A stretch of DNA of 7,457 nucleotides, taken from contig JAQICP010000014.1 of the NCBI GenBank assembly GCA_027858555.1, positions 1 to 7,457 on the forward strand. Reading direction: 5' to 3'. The notes beneath the pieces were generated by a model, which was not told the DNA's origin, ran no database searches, and saw only the letters and a list, made by a program, of their open reading frames with translations. Positions 6,479 to 7,457 of the stretch are shown in pieces. Source of the stretch: Vallitaleaceae bacterium. Lineage in GTDB: Bacteria > Bacillota > Clostridia > Lachnospirales > Vallitaleaceae. The position numbers and the translations under genes were made by a program. Within the stretch, counting starts at the first letter, position 1; every line of letters starts with the position of its first letter.

Positions 6479-6500
6479 TACGCATTTCAACCAACTTCAC
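6453..6500 (-). CDS. Putative 15-residue Cys-containing leader peptide before cysE
   Basis: The ORF begins with GTG, encodes M-K-L-V-E-M-R-T-C-G-A-G-C-N-I and ends with TAA. GAGG lies 7 bases upstream of the GTG (6508-6511), an appropriate ribosome-site spacing. An internal ATG (6483-6485) would give a 10-residue version. Both Cys codons are TGT (residues 9 and 13). It lies downstream of the T-box terminator and upstream of cysE, so it would be translated only when the T-box reads through. It ends 26 bases before the cysE start. It resembles attenuation leader peptides that sense charged tRNA of the operon's own amino acid, but could also be chance: two Cys codons in 15 is suggestive, not decisive. 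I know of no named family for it. Confidence 0.45.
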   Translation of the reverse strand: MKLVEMRTCGAGCNI

Positions 6501-6552
6501 AATTATGCCTCGAATGAAAAATTCTATCTTTAAAAAGAACTTTGATTACAAT

Positions 6553-6580
6553 AAAAAAACACCCCTGTAATTTAGAGGCG
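6553..6580 (-). terminator. Intrinsic terminator of the cysteine T-box
   Basis: On the transcript strand, CGCCTCT (6580-6574), a 7-base loop (6573-6567) and AGGGGTG (6566-6560, two G.U pairs) form a 7-bp stem followed by seven T residues (6559-6553). The 5' arm is also the 3' arm of the antiterminator, as expected for a T-box switch. Confidence 0.85.
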
Positions 6581-6789
6581 AATTATCGCGGTTCCACTCT
6601 AGTTGAGACGCTTAAAGTCAGTCTCCACTCATGTATCTCTTAACGGGAGATATGCGTGATGGCTACTGATATTTCACCATCCAACTCACAGATGCACTTC
6701 CCATAACCTTCTTATAAAGTTGCTTTCAGCCGGTGACAACTTCTCTCTAAATAATAGCATTATGGTACTCTTCTGATCCTCGTCTATTT
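6553..6789 (-). ncRNA. T-box leader riboswitch, tRNA-Cys specific
   Basis: The leader carries the 14-base T-box sequence AGAGTGGAACCGCG (6600-6587), a clear match to the conserved AGGGTGGNACCGCG. Its TGGA bulge (6596-6593) would pair with the acceptor end of a tRNA having discriminator U, as tRNA-Cys does. The stem I 3' side contains GAAGTGCATC, giving specifier codon TGC (6696-6694) followed by the usual purine. The apical stem AAGTTG/CAACTT is visible near 6740-6718. Antiterminator pairing AGAG/CTCT competes with the terminator at 6553-6580. By family knowledge, uncharged tRNA-Cys stabilises the antiterminator, so cysE-cysS and downstream genes are expressed when charged tRNA-Cys is scarce. 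The expected transcript start is near 6789, 7 bases after the -10 box. Confidence 0.93.
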
Positions 6790-6795
6790 AGCCAT

Positions 6796-6824
6796 ATGAT
6801 ATACTAATATGCATAGTCTGTCAA
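6796..6824 (-). promoter_or_regulatory. Sigma-A promoter of the cysE operon
   Basis: On the minus strand a perfect -35 TTGACA (6819-6824) and a -10 TATCAT (6796-6801) are separated by exactly 17 bases (6802-6818). It lies directly upstream of the T-box leader, which it would transcribe. It sits downstream of the decayed gene remnants, so the cys operon has its own start point. Confidence 0.85.
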
Positions 6825-6872
6825 CTAAAATCAAGTTACTATGACATTCTGCCACATGTTGTAGATAGCCTA

Positions 6873-6976
6873 TTATTCAACCTGCTTCAAGCCTTGCTTT
6901 AATATACCCTCGACTAAAGATGTGTAATTAATATTTCCGTTTTCATCAGATACTCTTTGTACTTATTATATTTCAT
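6873..6976 (-). pseudogene. Remnant of a small unidentified gene
   Basis: An ATG at 6976-6974 shares its A with the TGA stop of the preceding broken gene (TGATG), a typical coupled start. The frame reads MKYNKYKEYLMKTEILITHL, then stops. A shifted frame carries a more protein-like segment, DENGNINYTSLVEGILKQ (18 residues shown), and ends at TAA 6873-6875. Joining the two needs one missing base near 6945-6955 and would give only about 34 residues, so this is at best a truncated leftover. No family is recognised. It may also be chance open sequence next to the larger remnant. Confidence 0.3.
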
Positions 6977-7457
6977 CACTCAAATTCAACTCCATTCCAT
7001 TTCGCCGTAAACAGCACTTCTAATTCGACGGGTTTTATCGCTCCTAGTTTTTGTGATAATAATGCTACATCATTGCCAGCCCATCCTAACTTCTAGTTCA
7101 TAGTATCTTGAGCTAAGGGATATATCTAATCCAAATAATCAAAAATACTACTCTCTTCATCATAATTTTGATAATCATCATATGAAAAGACAAGCTCGTC
7201 ATTTTCCTCATGTATATCTCCAAATATTATGTCTATCTCATCAACTCTATACTCATTCTCGATAATTTTAGCAAACAGGTTTCCCAATTTCTGATTGATG
7301 TCTTCACACTCATTAAGCCGCTCATTAATATATATATGAATATAAAACTCCTGATCGCTTTTATATTGATCAAAATGATGATCTTCTATTACAATTAAAT
7401 CATTATCAAATTTCTCCTCAAAAAATAAGTTGAAGCAGTTCAAGTATATCATTGAGT
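6976..7457 (-). pseudogene. Frameshifted gene for an acidic protein of unknown function
   Basis: The first intact stretch is 108 codons from ATG 7452 to TAG 7126, strongly acidic (for example HEENDELVFSYDDYQNYDEESS). Directly after it the coding pattern continues in other frames: GLDISLSSRYYELEVRM, then NDVALLSQKLGAIKPVELEV, ending VEFE and TGA at 6978-6976. The sequence returns to one frame if a T run near 7133 lost one T and a GGG run near 7084 gained one G. Those two changes cancel, and the total of 477 bases equals 158 residues plus a stop. The start could lie beyond the window, since only 5 bases precede the ATG and no ribosome site is visible. I do not recognise the family. The small size and acidity recall immunity proteins of toxin cassettes, but nothing here proves it. 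Confidence 0.55.

Noticed and set aside
6553..6789. The leader as an S-box (SAM) riboswitch or another sulfur regulator
   Set aside because: The exact T-box sequence, TGC specifier and UGGA bulge identify a tRNA-Cys T-box; no SAM riboswitch core was seen.
7210..7398. Plus-strand 62-codon frame near the right end
   Set aside because: Hydrophobic Ile-rich translation of the complement of an acidic AT-rich gene, without a ribosome site; better explained as antisense of the minus-strand remnant.

Overview
The window looks like a chromosomal segment of a low-GC, spore-forming Firmicute, most likely a clostridial or Lachnospirales-type bacterium. The evidence is the AT-rich sequence with strong AGGAGG ribosome sites, a Spo0H-type sigma factor, a cysteine T-box leader, and the order cysE-cysS-mrnC-rlmB-rae1-sigH, which is classical for Firmicutes. 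All real genes lie on the minus strand and are transcribed from high to low coordinates. The genus is not determined by the sequence.

In transcription order (right to left): 7457-6873 holds a decayed region. One acidic protein gene of unknown function is broken by two single-base frameshifts at short homopolymer runs, and it is followed by a second small gene remnant. A sigma-A promoter (6796-6824) then drives a T-box leader (about 6789-6553). Its specifier is the Cys codon TGC, its UGGA bulge matches the U discriminator expected of tRNA-Cys, and an intrinsic terminator follows. Between the terminator and cysE lies an apparent tiny leader ORF with two Cys codons (6500-6453), which overlaps a hairpin abutting the cysE ribosome site. 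This could be a second, translational cysteine sensor.

Next comes a tight gene run: cysE (serine O-acetyltransferase), cysS (cysteinyl-tRNA synthetase), mrnC (Mini-RNase III, 23S rRNA maturation), a 536-residue MurJ/SpoVB-type flippase, and rlmB (23S rRNA 2'-O-methyltransferase). Spacings are 9, 25, -8 and 6 bases. The theme is cysteine supply and charging plus ribosome maturation. The flippase is the unexpected member.

The 226-base gap after rlmB (1255-1480) contains two signals. One is a previously unremarked array of ten degenerate units with an exact 11-base period (1366-1475). The other is a near-consensus promoter (TTAACA-17-TATACT) whose -35 box lies inside a perfect 8-bp inverted repeat. 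This promoter serves rae1 (ribosome-associated endoribonuclease, NYN/PIN fold), sigH (transition-phase and sporulation sigma factor) and a tRNA-Thr(GGU) gene 6 bases past the sigH stop. I see no terminator between rlmB and rae1, so read-through from the cysteine operon into sigH is possible. The tRNA has an extra D-arm base and a C in place of the nearly universal U33.
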